Source: Candidatus Amarobacillus elongatus
GTDB taxonomy: Bacteria > Chloroflexota > Dehalococcoidia > Tepidiformales > Tepidiformaceae
Length of the DNA stretch: 64,000 bases
Direction of reading: 5' to 3'
Assembly (NCBI GenBank): GCA_016703545.1
Contig: JADJBX010000001.1
Span: 682,001-746,000, forward strand
Shown here: positions 8,534-17,618 of the stretch, in pieces
How positions within the stretch are numbered: position 1 is the first letter of the stretch
How the letters are laid out: every line of letters begins with the position of its first letter
The notes under the pieces: model-generated
Database searches by the model: none
The model's input: the letters and a program-made list of their open reading frames with translations, nothing else
Told to the model about the DNA's origin: nothing
Position numbers and translations under genes: made by a program

Positions 8534-8650
8534 GCGATGTGTCAAGGATAGGGCGTGGGGGGTGAGCGTTCCACCGCGCCAGCGGCGGGAATTGCATTCG
8601 GCGCGCGGCCGTCACGGGAACGCAAGGCGGCAACGGCGCCGGAGAGGCAA

Positions 8651-8676
8651 CGAGCCCGCCGGTGAGGGCGGGCTCG
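8651..8676 (-). terminator. Hairpin terminator after the ATP synthase operon
   Basis: A perfect 10-bp stem, CGAGCCCGCC (8651-8660) with GGCGGGCTCG (8667-8676), and a 6-nt loop. It is 28 nt past the atpC stop. The T tract is weak. Confidence 0.6.
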
Positions 8677-8703
8677 CTGGAATGAACGGATGGGGCGCGA
8701 CGG

Positions 8704-9147
8704 TTAGACGCGCGGCCGGCCGTCGGTGCGGCGGCGGCGGCGGTCCGCGACGCGAAGGCGCAGCAGCGACCGCTGCAGCGCCGCGGCGGCACGGGCCATG
8801 TCGACGTCGCGAACGTTCTGCTCGCGGGCGCGGCGAAGGCGCTCCTCCGCGCGGGCCCGGGCGGCCTCGGCGCGGGCGATGTCGATCTCCTCGGCGGGCT
8901 CGGCGGCATCGGCGAGGATGGTCACGCGGTCGTTGCGGACCTCCATGAAGCCGCCGGTCACGGCGAAGGGCTCTTCCTCGGTGCCGCGCCGGAAGAGGAG
9001 TTCGCCCGGCTGGAGTGTGGTCATGAGCGCGGCGTGCTTGGGCAGGATGGCCAGCTGGCCTTCCGTGCCGGGCGCGACGAGGACATCCACACCCTTTTCG
9101 GTGCGAACGATGCGTTCCGCGGTGACGATTTCTACCGTCAGCGGCAT
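8704..9147 (-). CDS. atpC: ATP synthase F1 epsilon subunit
   Basis: Epsilon forms part of the central stalk and can inhibit ATP hydrolysis. The first 85 residues are the beta-sandwich ([19 protein letters not shown]) and the rest is the helical hairpin rich in Ala/Arg/Glu. At 147 residues it is slightly longer than usual because of an arginine-rich C-terminal tail ([14 protein letters not shown]). It is the last gene of the operon, 4 nt after atpD, and is followed by a hairpin. Confidence 0.93.
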   Translation of the reverse strand: MPLTVEIVTAERIVRTEKGVDVLVAPGTEGQLAILPKHAALMTTLQPGELLFRRGTEEEPFAVTGGFMEVRNDRVTILADAAEPAEEIDIARAEAARARAEERLRRAREQNVRDVDMARAAAALQRSLLRLRVADRRRRRTDGRPRV

Positions 9148-9151
9148 GGGG

Positions 9152-10591
<1,440 letters not shown>

Positions 10592-10681
10592 TTACTGCTG
10601 TTCCGCGGCGGCATTGCTGCCGCCGGCCATAACCGGGGCCTGCCCCGGGCTGGTTCCGATGGTGGCGAGGGTACCGCTCAC
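10592..10681 (-). CDS. Possible 29-aa micro-ORF between the HAD gene and atpD
   Basis: A GTG at 10681 overlaps the HAD stop as GTGA, the classical coupling overlap, and opens a frame of 29 codons ending in TAA 24 nt before atpD. The product (MSGTLATIGTSPGQ...AAAEQQ) is small-residue rich with no recognisable motif. It may simply be a leader that keeps ribosomes moving into atpD, or it may be chance. Confidence 0.2.
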   Translation of the reverse strand: MSGTLATIGTSPGQAPVMAGGSNAAAEQQ

Positions 10682-11364
10682 GCGGCCACCTCAAGGATAT
10701 CGCCAATCGCGATGTCGCTGAGCGAATCGAATTCGCGGTCCGGTTCGCCCAGGTCAAGGCCGCGGGTGTACTCCGTGCGTACGGCCCAGCAGCGCATGCC
10801 CGCCGCGCGAGCGGAGGCGATGCCGGCGGGAGCGTCCTCGATGGCGAGGCAGGCCGATGCGGGAAGCCGCAGCCGCTTCGCCGCGAGCAGGTAGATCTCC
10901 GGATCCGGCTTGCCGTTCGCGACATCGGAGCCAGTAACGACTTCGTCGAACACGCCATCCAGGCCGATGCGCGCGAGGCAGGCATCGACCCATGGCCGGC
11001 GCGACGAAGACGCGAGCGCGATCGGAACCTGCCGTCGATGGAGGTCCAGCACGAGGCAGGTGGCGCCGTCGAGCGGCTCGGCGTGTTCGCGGTACTGCGC
11101 GAGGATGAGCTCGTTGTAGCGCGGGGAGTAGTGCTCCGGGCCGTGAGCGAAGCCGAAATCGCGGACCATTTCGGACCAGCCGGCCTTGGTGCCCATGTAC
11201 GGCTTGTACTCTTCGAGCGTGATCTGGCGGCCTTCGGGGGCGAGGAGCTGGTTCACCGCGGCGAAATGCAGCGGCTCGCCGTCCACGAGGACGCCGTCCA
11301 TATCGAAGATGACGGCCGATATCCGTTCCAGCCTAGGCCCCCTTGAGCGCCTCGACGCCGCCAA
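10678..11364 (-). CDS. HAD-superfamily phosphatase (beta-phosphoglucomutase-like)
   Basis: A haloacid-dehalogenase hydrolase of about 220 residues. Motif I is FDMDGVLVDGEP with both aspartates, motif II lies around ALASSSRRPW, the motif III lysine is in NGKPDPEIY, and motif IV is AIEDAPAGIASA. The GVLVDGEPLHF opening resembles the beta-phosphoglucomutase subgroup with a helical cap. It lies inside the ATP synthase operon between atpG and atpD, overlapping the atpG end. The start is uncertain: a TTG at 11364 has no ribosome site, whereas a CTG at 11331 lies 6 nt after AAGGGGG just past the atpG stop. Substrate unknown; a phosphosugar or nucleotide is typical. Confidence 0.85.
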   Translation of the reverse strand: MAASRRSRGPRLERISAVIFDMDGVLVDGEPLHFAAVNQLLAPEGRQITLEEYKPYMGTKAGWSEMVRDFGFAHGPEHYSPRYNELILAQYREHAEPLDGATCLVLDLHRRQVPIALASSSRRPWVDACLARIGLDGVFDEVVTGSDVANGKPDPEIYLLAAKRLRLPASACLAIEDAPAGIASARAAGMRCWAVRTEYTRGLDLGEPDREFDSLSDIAIGDILEVAA

Positions 11365-12214
11365 CGATGTCGAGCAGTTCCTTGGTGATCTGCTCCTGGC
11401 GCGCCTTGTTGTACGTGAGCGTGAGTTCGCGAGTGAGGTCGTTAGCGTTGTCGGTCGCGTTCTTCATCGCGACCATCTGCGCCGACTGGAAGCTCGCCGC
11501 GTTCTGGAGGATGGCCTCGTAGATCTGCATCTCGATGTAGCGCGGGAGGATGCGTGCGAGCACGTCCTGTGGCGACGGTTCGAAGATGTACTCCTCGGCC
11601 AGGTTCCCGGCGGCGGCCTCGTCGTTCACGGCCGGCGGTTCGATGGGCAGCAGCTGCCGCACCACGGGCCGCTGGACGGCCGTCGAGACGAAGAGCGGGA
11701 AGCTCACGTAGACGCGGTCGACGGTGCCGTTCAGGTAGTCGTCGATGATGATGCGAGAGATGCCGAGGGTGTCCGACTGCGTGGGATAGTCTCCCAGCTC
11801 CGTGAACTCGGCGGTCAGGTGCTGATGGGCGCGGACGAAGAAATCGCGGCCCTTCTTGCCCACGGCGACGACGGAGACGGGCTCGTGCTGCATGGCGACG
11901 AAGGTGCCCGCGGCGCGGTTGAGGTTGGCGTTGAGACCACCGCAGAGGCCGCGATCCGGCGTGATGTGAAGAACGGCGATGTTCTTGACGGGCCGGTTCG
12001 CGAGCAGCGGGTGAGCGGCGCCTTCGCCGTCACCGGATGTGCTGGCGAGACCCGCGAGCACGACGCGAAGCTTCTCGGCGTAGGGCTGCGCCTGGGTGGC
12101 GCGGTCCTGGGCGCGGCGCATCTTCGATGCGGCCACGAGCTGGAGCGCATTCGTGATCTTCGCGGTGTTCTTGACGCTCCCGATGCGTCGTTTGAGCTGG
12201 CGGATCGTCGGCAT
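11333..12214 (-). CDS. atpG: ATP synthase F1 gamma subunit
   Basis: The rotating central shaft of F1. The N-terminal coiled coil MPTIRQLKRRIGSVKNTAKI and the C-terminal NATDNANDLTRELTLTYNKA with RQEQITKELLDIVGG are the two conserved helices, and DRGLCGGLNANL is the conserved central motif. It has 293 residues, normal for the family. It is separated from atpA by 96 nt containing two GC-rich hairpins. Confidence 0.96.
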   Translation of the reverse strand: MPTIRQLKRRIGSVKNTAKITNALQLVAASKMRRAQDRATQAQPYAEKLRVVLAGLASTSGDGEGAAHPLLANRPVKNIAVLHITPDRGLCGGLNANLNRAAGTFVAMQHEPVSVVAVGKKGRDFFVRAHQHLTAEFTELGDYPTQSDTLGISRIIIDDYLNGTVDRVYVSFPLFVSTAVQRPVVRQLLPIEPPAVNDEAAAGNLAEEYIFEPSPQDVLARILPRYIEMQIYEAILQNAASFQSAQMVAMKNATDNANDLTRELTLTYNKARQEQITKELLDIVGGVEALKGA

Positions 12215-12242
12215 TGGCGTAATCCCGTCCGGGGGTGGTGGG

Positions 12243-12287
12243 GCCGGGCGGGGCCGCCCGGCGCGCGGGGGCGGGCGAACCGCCCCC
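12243..12287 (-). other. Two GC-rich hairpins in the atpA-atpG spacer
   Basis: A GCCGGGCGG/CCGCCCGGC inverted repeat (12243-12251 with 12254-12262) and a GGGGGCGG/CCGCCCCC repeat (12267-12274 with 12280-12287, 5-nt loop) fill the spacer. No T tract follows. They may set differential stability or partial termination between alpha and gamma. Confidence 0.45.
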
Positions 12288-12310
12288 AGCCGTCAGCGGG
12301 TGCCGGGCCC

Positions 12311-13813
12311 CTAGAAGGGGACCGTCGTCTTGAAGGTAGTGATGACCCCGCGCAGCTTCTCGGTCAGCTCCGGCGTCATGACGGGGCTGGCGGCGATGTC
12401 GCGCAGGACTTCGGGGTTGTTGCTGGCGAGGAACTTGCGCAGGCCGTCCTCGAAGGGGCGAACCTTGGCCACGGGCACGTCGTCGAGCATGCCGCTGGAC
12501 AGCGAGAAGAGCACCGCCACCTCTTCCGCCATGGAAAGCGGGGTGAACTGGGGCTGCTTCAGCAGCTCGGTGGCGCGCTGACCGCGCTCCAGCTGGCGGC
12601 GCGTGGCGGCGTCGAGGTCGCTGGTGCCGAACTGGGCGAAGGCCTGCAGCTCGCGGAACTGCGACATCTCGCCCTTGAGGCCGCCGGACACGGTCTTCAT
12701 CGCCTTCGTCTGCGCCGCCGAACCCACGCGGCTCACGGAGAGACCGGTGTTGATGGCGGGCCGGATGCCGGCGTTGAAGAGGTCCGACTCCAGGTAGATC
12801 TGGCCGTCGGTGATGGAGATGACGTTCGTCGGGATGTAGGCGGACACGTCGTTCGCCTGCGTCTCGATGATGGGGAGAGCGCTGAGCGAACCGCCAGCTT
12901 CGAGGCGCGCGGCGCGCTCGAGGAGGCGGCTGTGGAGGTAGAAGACGTCGCCGGGGTAGGCTTCGCGGCCCGGCGGGCGGCGGAGGAGGAGCGAGATTTC
13001 GCGGTACGCCCAGGCGTGCTTGCTCAGGTCGTCATAGACGATGAGCGCATCGCGGCCGGACTCCATGAACTCCTCGCCGATGGCGCAGCCGCCGTAGGGG
13101 GCGAGGTACTGGAGGGCGGCGGCGTCCGAGGCGTTGGCGGCCACGACGATGGTGTGGTCCATCGCGCCGTTCTCTTCGAGGAGACCGACGACCTGCGCGA
13201 CCTTACCGGCCTTTTGGCCGATGGCGACGTAGATGCAGATCAGGTCGCCGCCCTTCTGGTTGATGATCGTGTCCAGGGCGATGGCGGTCTTGCCGGTGGA
13301 GCGGTCGCCGATGATGAGCTCGCGCTGGCCGCGGCCGATGGGGAACATCGCGTCGATGGACTTGATGCCCGTCTGAACCGGCTGGTTCACGCTCTGGCGA
13401 AGGGTCACGCCGGGGGCGATGCGCTCGATCGGGCGGGTCTTGGTCGTGTTGATGGGACCCTTGCCATCGATCGGGCGGCCGAGGGGGTCGACAACGCGGC
13501 CAATGAGGGCGTCGCCAACGGGAACCTCGATGATGCGCCCGGTGCCGCGGACTTCATCGCCTTCCTTGATGTCGATGTAGTCACCAAGGACGACGGCGCT
13601 GACGGATTCCTGTTCGAGGTTCATGGCGATGCCCATGGACCCGTTCGAGAATTCGAGCAACTCGGAGTACATGGCGCCGGAGAGGCCGTGAACGCGGGCC
13701 ACGCCGTCGCCGGCTTCGATCACGGTGCCGACGTCCGTCGTGACCGTGCCGGAGCCGAAGCCCTGGATCTGCTCCTTCAGGATGGAGGCAATCTCTTCAG
13801 CGCGTACTGCCAT
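12311..13813 (-). CDS. atpA: ATP synthase F1 alpha subunit
   Basis: The non-catalytic nucleotide-binding subunit of F1. Motifs include the N-terminal [12 protein letters not shown], Walker [14 protein letters not shown], and the signature [19 protein letters not shown] containing the arginine finger. At 500 residues it has the expected length. It lies between atpH and atpG in the normal order. Confidence 0.97.
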   Translation of the reverse strand: MAVRAEEIASILKEQIQGFGSGTVTTDVGTVIEAGDGVARVHGLSGAMYSELLEFSNGSMGIAMNLEQESVSAVVLGDYIDIKEGDEVRGTGRIIEVPVGDALIGRVVDPLGRPIDGKGPINTTKTRPIERIAPGVTLRQSVNQPVQTGIKSIDAMFPIGRGQRELIIGDRSTGKTAIALDTIINQKGGDLICIYVAIGQKAGKVAQVVGLLEENGAMDHTIVVAANASDAAALQYLAPYGGCAIGEEFMESGRDALIVYDDLSKHAWAYREISLLLRRPPGREAYPGDVFYLHSRLLERAARLEAGGSLSALPIIETQANDVSAYIPTNVISITDGQIYLESDLFNAGIRPAINTGLSVSRVGSAAQTKAMKTVSGGLKGEMSQFRELQAFAQFGTSDLDAATRRQLERGQRATELLKQPQFTPLSMAEEVAVLFSLSSGMLDDVPVAKVRPFEDGLRKFLASNNPEVLRDIAASPVMTPELTEKLRGVITTFKTTVPF

Positions 13814-13858
13814 CGCGGCGCACCTCTCTCTTCCTCAAAACCAGCCTGAGCGGGGAGC

Positions 13859-14392
13859 TCAGATGGCCCCTTCCAACTGCCGCCGGAGCTGCCGAAGCCG
13901 CGTCCGGACGCTTCCATCGACGATGCGATCGCCGACGCGGAGGACCGCGCCGCCGATAATGGCGGGGTTGACCACCGCGGTGGCGGTGACCCGCTTGCCG
14001 AGCTGGCCGGAGAGGCGCTGCTCGATGGCTTCCACCTGCGCGGGCGTGAGCTCGACGGCGGTGGTGATCTGTGCGTGTTCGATGCCCTGGTGCTCGTCGG
14101 CGAAGCGGTTGAAGGCGTCGCTGACGGCGCGGGCATCGTAGCTCCGGCCCTTCGAGATCAGCAGCTTCGCCAGGTTGATGGCGAGGGGCTGGATATCGAG
14201 GACGCGGTCCACCATGGCGTAGCGGGATTCGAGCGGGAGGCGCCCGTCCGCGAGGACGGACGCCGCACCGGATTCGGCGAGCACCTCGGCGATATCGCCG
14301 AGGTCGGCGCGCCAGCGGTCGATATCGCCGGATTCACGGGCGAGTTCGAACGCGGCCTGGGCATAACGCCGTGCTGCCTGGAGGTCAGCCAT
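13859..14392 (-). CDS. atpH: ATP synthase delta subunit
   Basis: Delta links F1 to the peripheral stalk. The protein has 177 residues with the N-terminal helical domain (AARRYAQAAFELARESG) and the C-terminal family signature (VNPAIIGGAVLRVGDRIVDG, RTRLRQLRRQLEGAI). It is 2 nt downstream of atpF. Confidence 0.95.
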   Translation of the reverse strand: MADLQAARRYAQAAFELARESGDIDRWRADLGDIAEVLAESGAASVLADGRLPLESRYAMVDRVLDIQPLAINLAKLLISKGRSYDARAVSDAFNRFADEHQGIEHAQITTAVELTPAQVEAIEQRLSGQLGKRVTATAVVNPAIIGGAVLRVGDRIVDGSVRTRLRQLRRQLEGAI

Positions 14393-14394
14393 GG

Positions 14395-14907
14395 TTAATT
14401 GGTCCCGCTGAAGCTGGAGTTGGCCAGCGCTTCATCGATGATGCGCTGGTGGGCGGTGCGGTCGAGCGATTGACCGATGACCTTCTCGGCGGCCGAGACG
14501 GTGATATCGGCGAACTCGCGGCGGAGGTCGGCGACGGCGCGGTCGCGTTCGAGCTGAATCTCGGCGCGGGCGCGTACGAGTGATTCCTCGCGGTCGCGGT
14601 TGGCCTGTTCGCGCGCTTCGGCCTGGATGCGCGTCGCGATCTGCTGAGCACCCGCGACGACTTCCTGGGCCTGGCGCTGGCCTTCCTGGAGCTGCGAGGC
14701 GATATTCGCCTGCGCCTGGGCGGCCTCGGCGCGCGCGATTTCCGCGGCGTTGAGGCCTTCGGCGATCTTCTGCTTGCGCTCGTCGAGCATCTTCAGGATG
14801 GGCTTGTAGGCCACGAGCCTGAGGATGACGAGCAGCAGGAAGAAGTTCGCTACCTGCGCGATGAGCTGGGGCAGGTTCAGGCCGAGGGCTTCAACTGCCT
14901 TGTCCAT
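14395..14907 (-). CDS. atpF: ATP synthase Fo b subunit
   Basis: The peripheral-stalk subunit, 170 residues. One N-terminal membrane helix (LIAQVANFFLLLVILRLVAY) is followed by a long Ala/Glu/Arg/Gln-rich coiled coil and the conserved EKVIGQSLD near the C-terminus. Only one b-type gene is present, so the stalk is probably a homodimer. Confidence 0.95.
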   Translation of the reverse strand: MDKAVEALGLNLPQLIAQVANFFLLLVILRLVAYKPILKMLDERKQKIAEGLNAAEIARAEAAQAQANIASQLQEGQRQAQEVVAGAQQIATRIQAEAREQANRDREESLVRARAEIQLERDRAVADLRREFADITVSAAEKVIGQSLDRTAHQRIIDEALANSSFSGTN

Positions 14908-14956
14908 GCGGGCGCACCGTCCCTTTCTTCGTTGTTCCGCACCGGGGCGCGGGAGA

Positions 14957-15223
14957 CTAGATGACGAACGCGATGATGAGCGCCGAAAGGAGCGCGTAGA
15001 TGCCGATGGCTTCGGCGAAGGCGACGCCGAGAATCATGTTCGTCTGAATGGCGGCGCGGGCCTCGGGGTTGCGGCCGAGCGCTTCCATGGCCTTGCCAAC
15101 GAGCATGCCGATGGCGAGGGCCGGGCCGATACCGCCGACCGCCATGGCGATGGCGGCGCCGATCGCCTTGGCGGCGTCGGTCTCGAGGATGACCATGAAC
15201 GGGAGAATGCTGAGGATGTCCAT
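14957..15223 (-). CDS. atpE: ATP synthase Fo c subunit
   Basis: The rotor-ring proteolipid, 88 residues with two membrane helices joined by the polar loop GRNPEA. The ion-binding glutamate lies in the second helix (GVAFAEAIGIYAL). The residue after it is Ala, and a Gln at the matching position of helix 1 is not seen, so the sequence fits proton rather than sodium coupling. The N-terminus has an additional hydrophobic lead (MDILSILPFMVILETD). Confidence 0.95.
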   Translation of the reverse strand: MDILSILPFMVILETDAAKAIGAAIAMAVGGIGPALAIGMLVGKAMEALGRNPEARAAIQTNMILGVAFAEAIGIYALLSALIIAFVI

Positions 15224-15285
15224 GAGCGTGCTTCTGCCTCCGTTGCGCCCTCTCCATGGCGCGGGTTTCCAGGTTTGCTTGCGAA

Positions 15286-15301
15286 CAGGCCCGGGGGCCT
15301 G
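15286..15301 (-). other. Hairpin in the atpB-atpE spacer
   Basis: CAGGCCC (15286-15292) and GGGCCTG (15295-15301) are complementary and lie in a 99-nt spacer between atpB and atpE. It could raise expression of the c subunit by protecting the mRNA; this is inference only. Confidence 0.3.
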
Positions 15302-15322
15302 GACTGCCCGTTAGGGTGGTGG

Positions 15323-16657
15323 TTAGTGCGCGGCCGCTGCTCCGTGCACGTTGTGGGCATCGGCGCCCGCGTCCTCGCCGTGGTGCCCTTCGTGGTGCTC
15401 ATCGTCGCCGTGGTGTTCCACCGCGCCGACCGCGAACACGAGCGTGAGGAGCGCGAACACCGCGGCCTGGATGAAGCCGACGAACAGTTCGAGGCCATAA
15501 ATGATGTCCACGAACAGGAACGGCATCAGGAATGTCAGCATCAGGATGAGGACTTCGCCGGCGAAGATGTTGCCGAAGAGGCGGAAGGTGAAGCTGATGA
15601 TGCGGATGAACTCCGAGAGCAGCTCCAGGATGCCGACGAAGGCGTTCACGCCGTTGAGGTTGAAGAACTTCTTCAGGTAGCCAAAGCCCAGCGCCTGGAA
15701 GCCCCAGAACTCAATGCAGAGGAAGGCGACGATACCGAGGGCGAGCGTGTTGTTCACGTCGCTGAAGGCGCCGCGGAAGAGCGGGATGACGAGGCCGAAC
15801 TTCTTCGCGCCCTCGAAATCGATGCCGGTGATGGTTTGATGGAGGGTCGGGCTGGCGAGGCCGTGAGCGGCCTCGGCGCTGCCGTGGTCGTCGGCGGCGT
15901 GCGCATCGCCGAGCAGGATGTGCGGGCGGCCATCGTTGCCATCGAGGCGCGCGGCTGCCGCGGCGACCATCTCGGCGGACGGGTGCTCGAGCTCCTCGTC
16001 GGTGGCTTCGAAGTCGGCGAAGTGCTTGGCGACGAAGACGACGTAGCGGTCGAGGGCTTCGCCGGGGGTTTCACCTTCGAAGACCTCGAACTCGATCGCC
16101 TTCGTGCGGGGCATGGCGGTGATGAGGCCGCCATCGCCTTCCATGATCCAGCCGCCGAAGCCGTCGCCTTCGATGTAGTGGCCGTCTTCGCCGAGGACGA
16201 GGTCGTGGGGGTGCTCGGCGGTGATTTCGTGGAACACGTGGTGGTGAACGTCTTCGTGCTTGCCGAAGGCGTTGAAGAACGGCATCAGGCCGAACCAGTT
16301 GTTGCAGATGACGAAGAGGAAGATGGTCGCGACGACCATGAAGAACTTGCGGCCGTTCTTCTCGCCGGCGATCTCCTCGACCTGGCCAACGAGGAAGCCG
16401 ATGACGGCTTCGGCGAAGTTCTGAATGCCGGAGGGCATGAGCTTCATGGAGCGGGTGGCGCTCCAGAAGAAGAGGATCATGAACGCCATCACGACCCAGG
16501 AGGTGATGAGGGTGTTCGTGAGGTTCAGGGGGCCGACTTTGGTGATGACTTCAGCGGGGACGATGATTTCCGGCTGAGGACCCTGCGCGACGACAAGGCC
16601 GATCCCAAGCCAGACGAGGACACCGACGAAGGCGGCAAGGCCGATAACGAGCTTCAA
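15323..16657 (-). CDS. atpB: ATP synthase Fo a subunit with large hydrophilic insertion
   Basis: The stator half-channel subunit. The essential arginine is in FRLFGNIFAGEVL (about residue 359), and the conserved DVNNTLALGIVAF helix is present. It is 444 residues, against roughly 240-300 in most bacteria. The excess is a water-soluble, acidic and His-rich segment between about residues 132 and 297, inserted after the helix ending NNWFGLMPFF and before the DVNNTL helix, plus a His-rich tail (HHGDDEHHEGHHGEDAGADA). I prefer the TTG at 16657, which follows the atpI stop by a few bases with GGAG 10 nt upstream; a TTG at 16687 would overlap atpI. Confidence 0.93.
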   Translation of the reverse strand: MKLVIGLAAFVGVLVWLGIGLVVAQGPQPEIIVPAEVITKVGPLNLTNTLITSWVVMAFMILFFWSATRSMKLMPSGIQNFAEAVIGFLVGQVEEIAGEKNGRKFFMVVATIFLFVICNNWFGLMPFFNAFGKHEDVHHHVFHEITAEHPHDLVLGEDGHYIEGDGFGGWIMEGDGGLITAMPRTKAIEFEVFEGETPGEALDRYVVFVAKHFADFEATDEELEHPSAEMVAAAAARLDGNDGRPHILLGDAHAADDHGSAEAAHGLASPTLHQTITGIDFEGAKKFGLVIPLFRGAFSDVNNTLALGIVAFLCIEFWGFQALGFGYLKKFFNLNGVNAFVGILELLSEFIRIISFTFRLFGNIFAGEVLILMLTFLMPFLFVDIIYGLELFVGFIQAAVFALLTLVFAVGAVEHHGDDEHHEGHHGEDAGADAHNVHGAAAAH

Positions 16658-16664
16658 TTCAGCG

Positions 16665-16892
16665 TTACTCCGTTGGCCCGGTCCCAAACCGGCGCATGAA
16701 GGGCAGGAGCATACGGATGCCCCCGACCATCGCGACAGCGAGTCCGATCGTGATCCCGACGAGTGTCAATACGGGCTCGAAACCGGTTGCCGCGTCGGCC
16801 CAACGGCCAATCACGACCCCGAGGATGATACAGGTGGCGAAATACCACCCGATCCCAAGCAGGTAGGCAGTTGGCACCATCCAGCTGCCCAC
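16665..16892 (-). CDS. AtpI/AtpZ-like small membrane protein
   Basis: A 75-residue protein with two membrane helices (AYLLGIGWYFATCIILGVVIG and TLVGITIGLAVAMVGGIRML). The GRWAD between them and the position directly upstream of atpB match the AtpI/AtpZ group that assists c-ring assembly or Mg2+ uptake. It starts at GTG 16892 or ATG 16880. It is the first gene of the operon, about 32 nt after the predicted transcription start. Confidence 0.8.
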   Translation of the reverse strand: MGSWMVPTAYLLGIGWYFATCIILGVVIGRWADAATGFEPVLTLVGITIGLAVAMVGGIRMLLPFMRRFGTGPTE

Positions 16893-16930
16893 AGCCGCCT
16901 CCCCAGGCGCCCGGTCTCCAGACCCGGCGC

Positions 16931-16960
16931 ATCATAGCCAGATTGTGAATCAATGCGCAA
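16931..16960 (-). promoter_or_regulatory. ATP synthase operon promoter
   Basis: Minus strand: TTGCGC (16960-16955), an 18-nt spacer and TATGAT (16936-16931). The predicted start is near 16924. The -35 and spacer are overlapped by a Rex-like palindrome. Confidence 0.6.
16943..16960. promoter_or_regulatory. Candidate Rex operator on the atp promoter
   Basis: TTGTGAATCAATGCGCAA: the left arm is a perfect Rex half-site (TTGTGAAT), and the right arm, read on the other strand, is TTGCGCAT with two mismatches. By my count 13 of 18 positions match a canonical Rex site. It overlaps the -35 of the atp promoter, a good place for repression. Confidence 0.45.
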
Positions 16961-16983
16961 CCGACCCCGAGGGCCTCGCGCGG

Positions 16984-17523
16984 CTATTTTCTGGGGTCGC
17001 CGAAGTCCTCGAGATCGAGGCTTTCGATGAAGTCCTTGAAGGCGCCCAGGCGTTCCAGTTCGGCCGGATCGACGGGCCGGGAGGATTCGCCGACGCTCAC
17101 GGAAGGCTGCGGCTTGCCCTCTTCATCGAGTACGACGCCGGCGCGATCGAGCACGGTTTCCTCGGCGAAGATGGGGGCTTCGACGCGCACAGCCAGGGCG
17201 ATCGCATCACTCGGGCGGGAATCGATCTCCATCGTTTCGCCGTGCACATCGAGGACGATGCGGGCGAAGAACGTGTCGTTCGAGATGTCGTTCACGAGGA
17301 TGTAGACGACGCGGCCGCCGAGCTGCTCGATGAGGTTGCGGATGAGGTCGTGCGTGAGGGGGCGGGCGACGGTGACATCCTGCAGGCGCACGGCGATGGC
17401 CTCGGCCTCCGCGGCGCCGATCCAGATCGGGAGGTACCGGTCGGCATCTTTTTCGCGCAGGATGACGACGCGCTGGTAGTTCATCATGCTGAGGCGAATG
17501 CTTTCAATAGTTAGCTCTTTCAC
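16984..17523 (-). CDS. Bifunctional nuclease family protein (DUF151)
   Basis: A 179-residue protein of the BFN/DUF151 family, some members of which show combined RNase and DNase activity. The conserved core is LPIWIGAAEAEAIAVRLQ, then RPLTHDLIRNLI, and IDSRPSDAIALAVRVEAPIF. The GTG at 17523 is chosen because the conserved VKELTIESIRL start of the family follows it. A good promoter lies upstream. A shorter acidic C-terminal tail contains an LDLEDFGDP motif. Cellular role is not established. Confidence 0.85.
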   Translation of the reverse strand: MKELTIESIRLSMMNYQRVVILREKDADRYLPIWIGAAEAEAIAVRLQDVTVARPLTHDLIRNLIEQLGGRVVYILVNDISNDTFFARIVLDVHGETMEIDSRPSDAIALAVRVEAPIFAEETVLDRAGVVLDEEGKPQPSVSVGESSRPVDPAELERLGAFKDFIESLDLEDFGDPRK

Positions 17524-17559
17524 GTTCGCACCGCCTCGGTCGGATCCGGCTCTGGATTC

Positions 17560-17589
17560 ATGGTAGGAGCGGCCTGATCGGCGAGTCAA
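17560..17589 (-). promoter_or_regulatory. Promoter of the bifunctional-nuclease-family gene
   Basis: Minus strand: TTGACT (17589-17584), an 18-nt spacer and TACCAT (17565-17560), about 40 nt before the GTG start. Confidence 0.5.
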
Positions 17590-17618
17590 TGGACCAACGG
17601 GCGGGGTTCGAATCCGGT

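Noticed and set aside
14957..15223. Sodium-dependent c ring
   Set aside because: The residue after the glutamate is Ala and the helix-1 Gln is not seen, so a proton site fits better.
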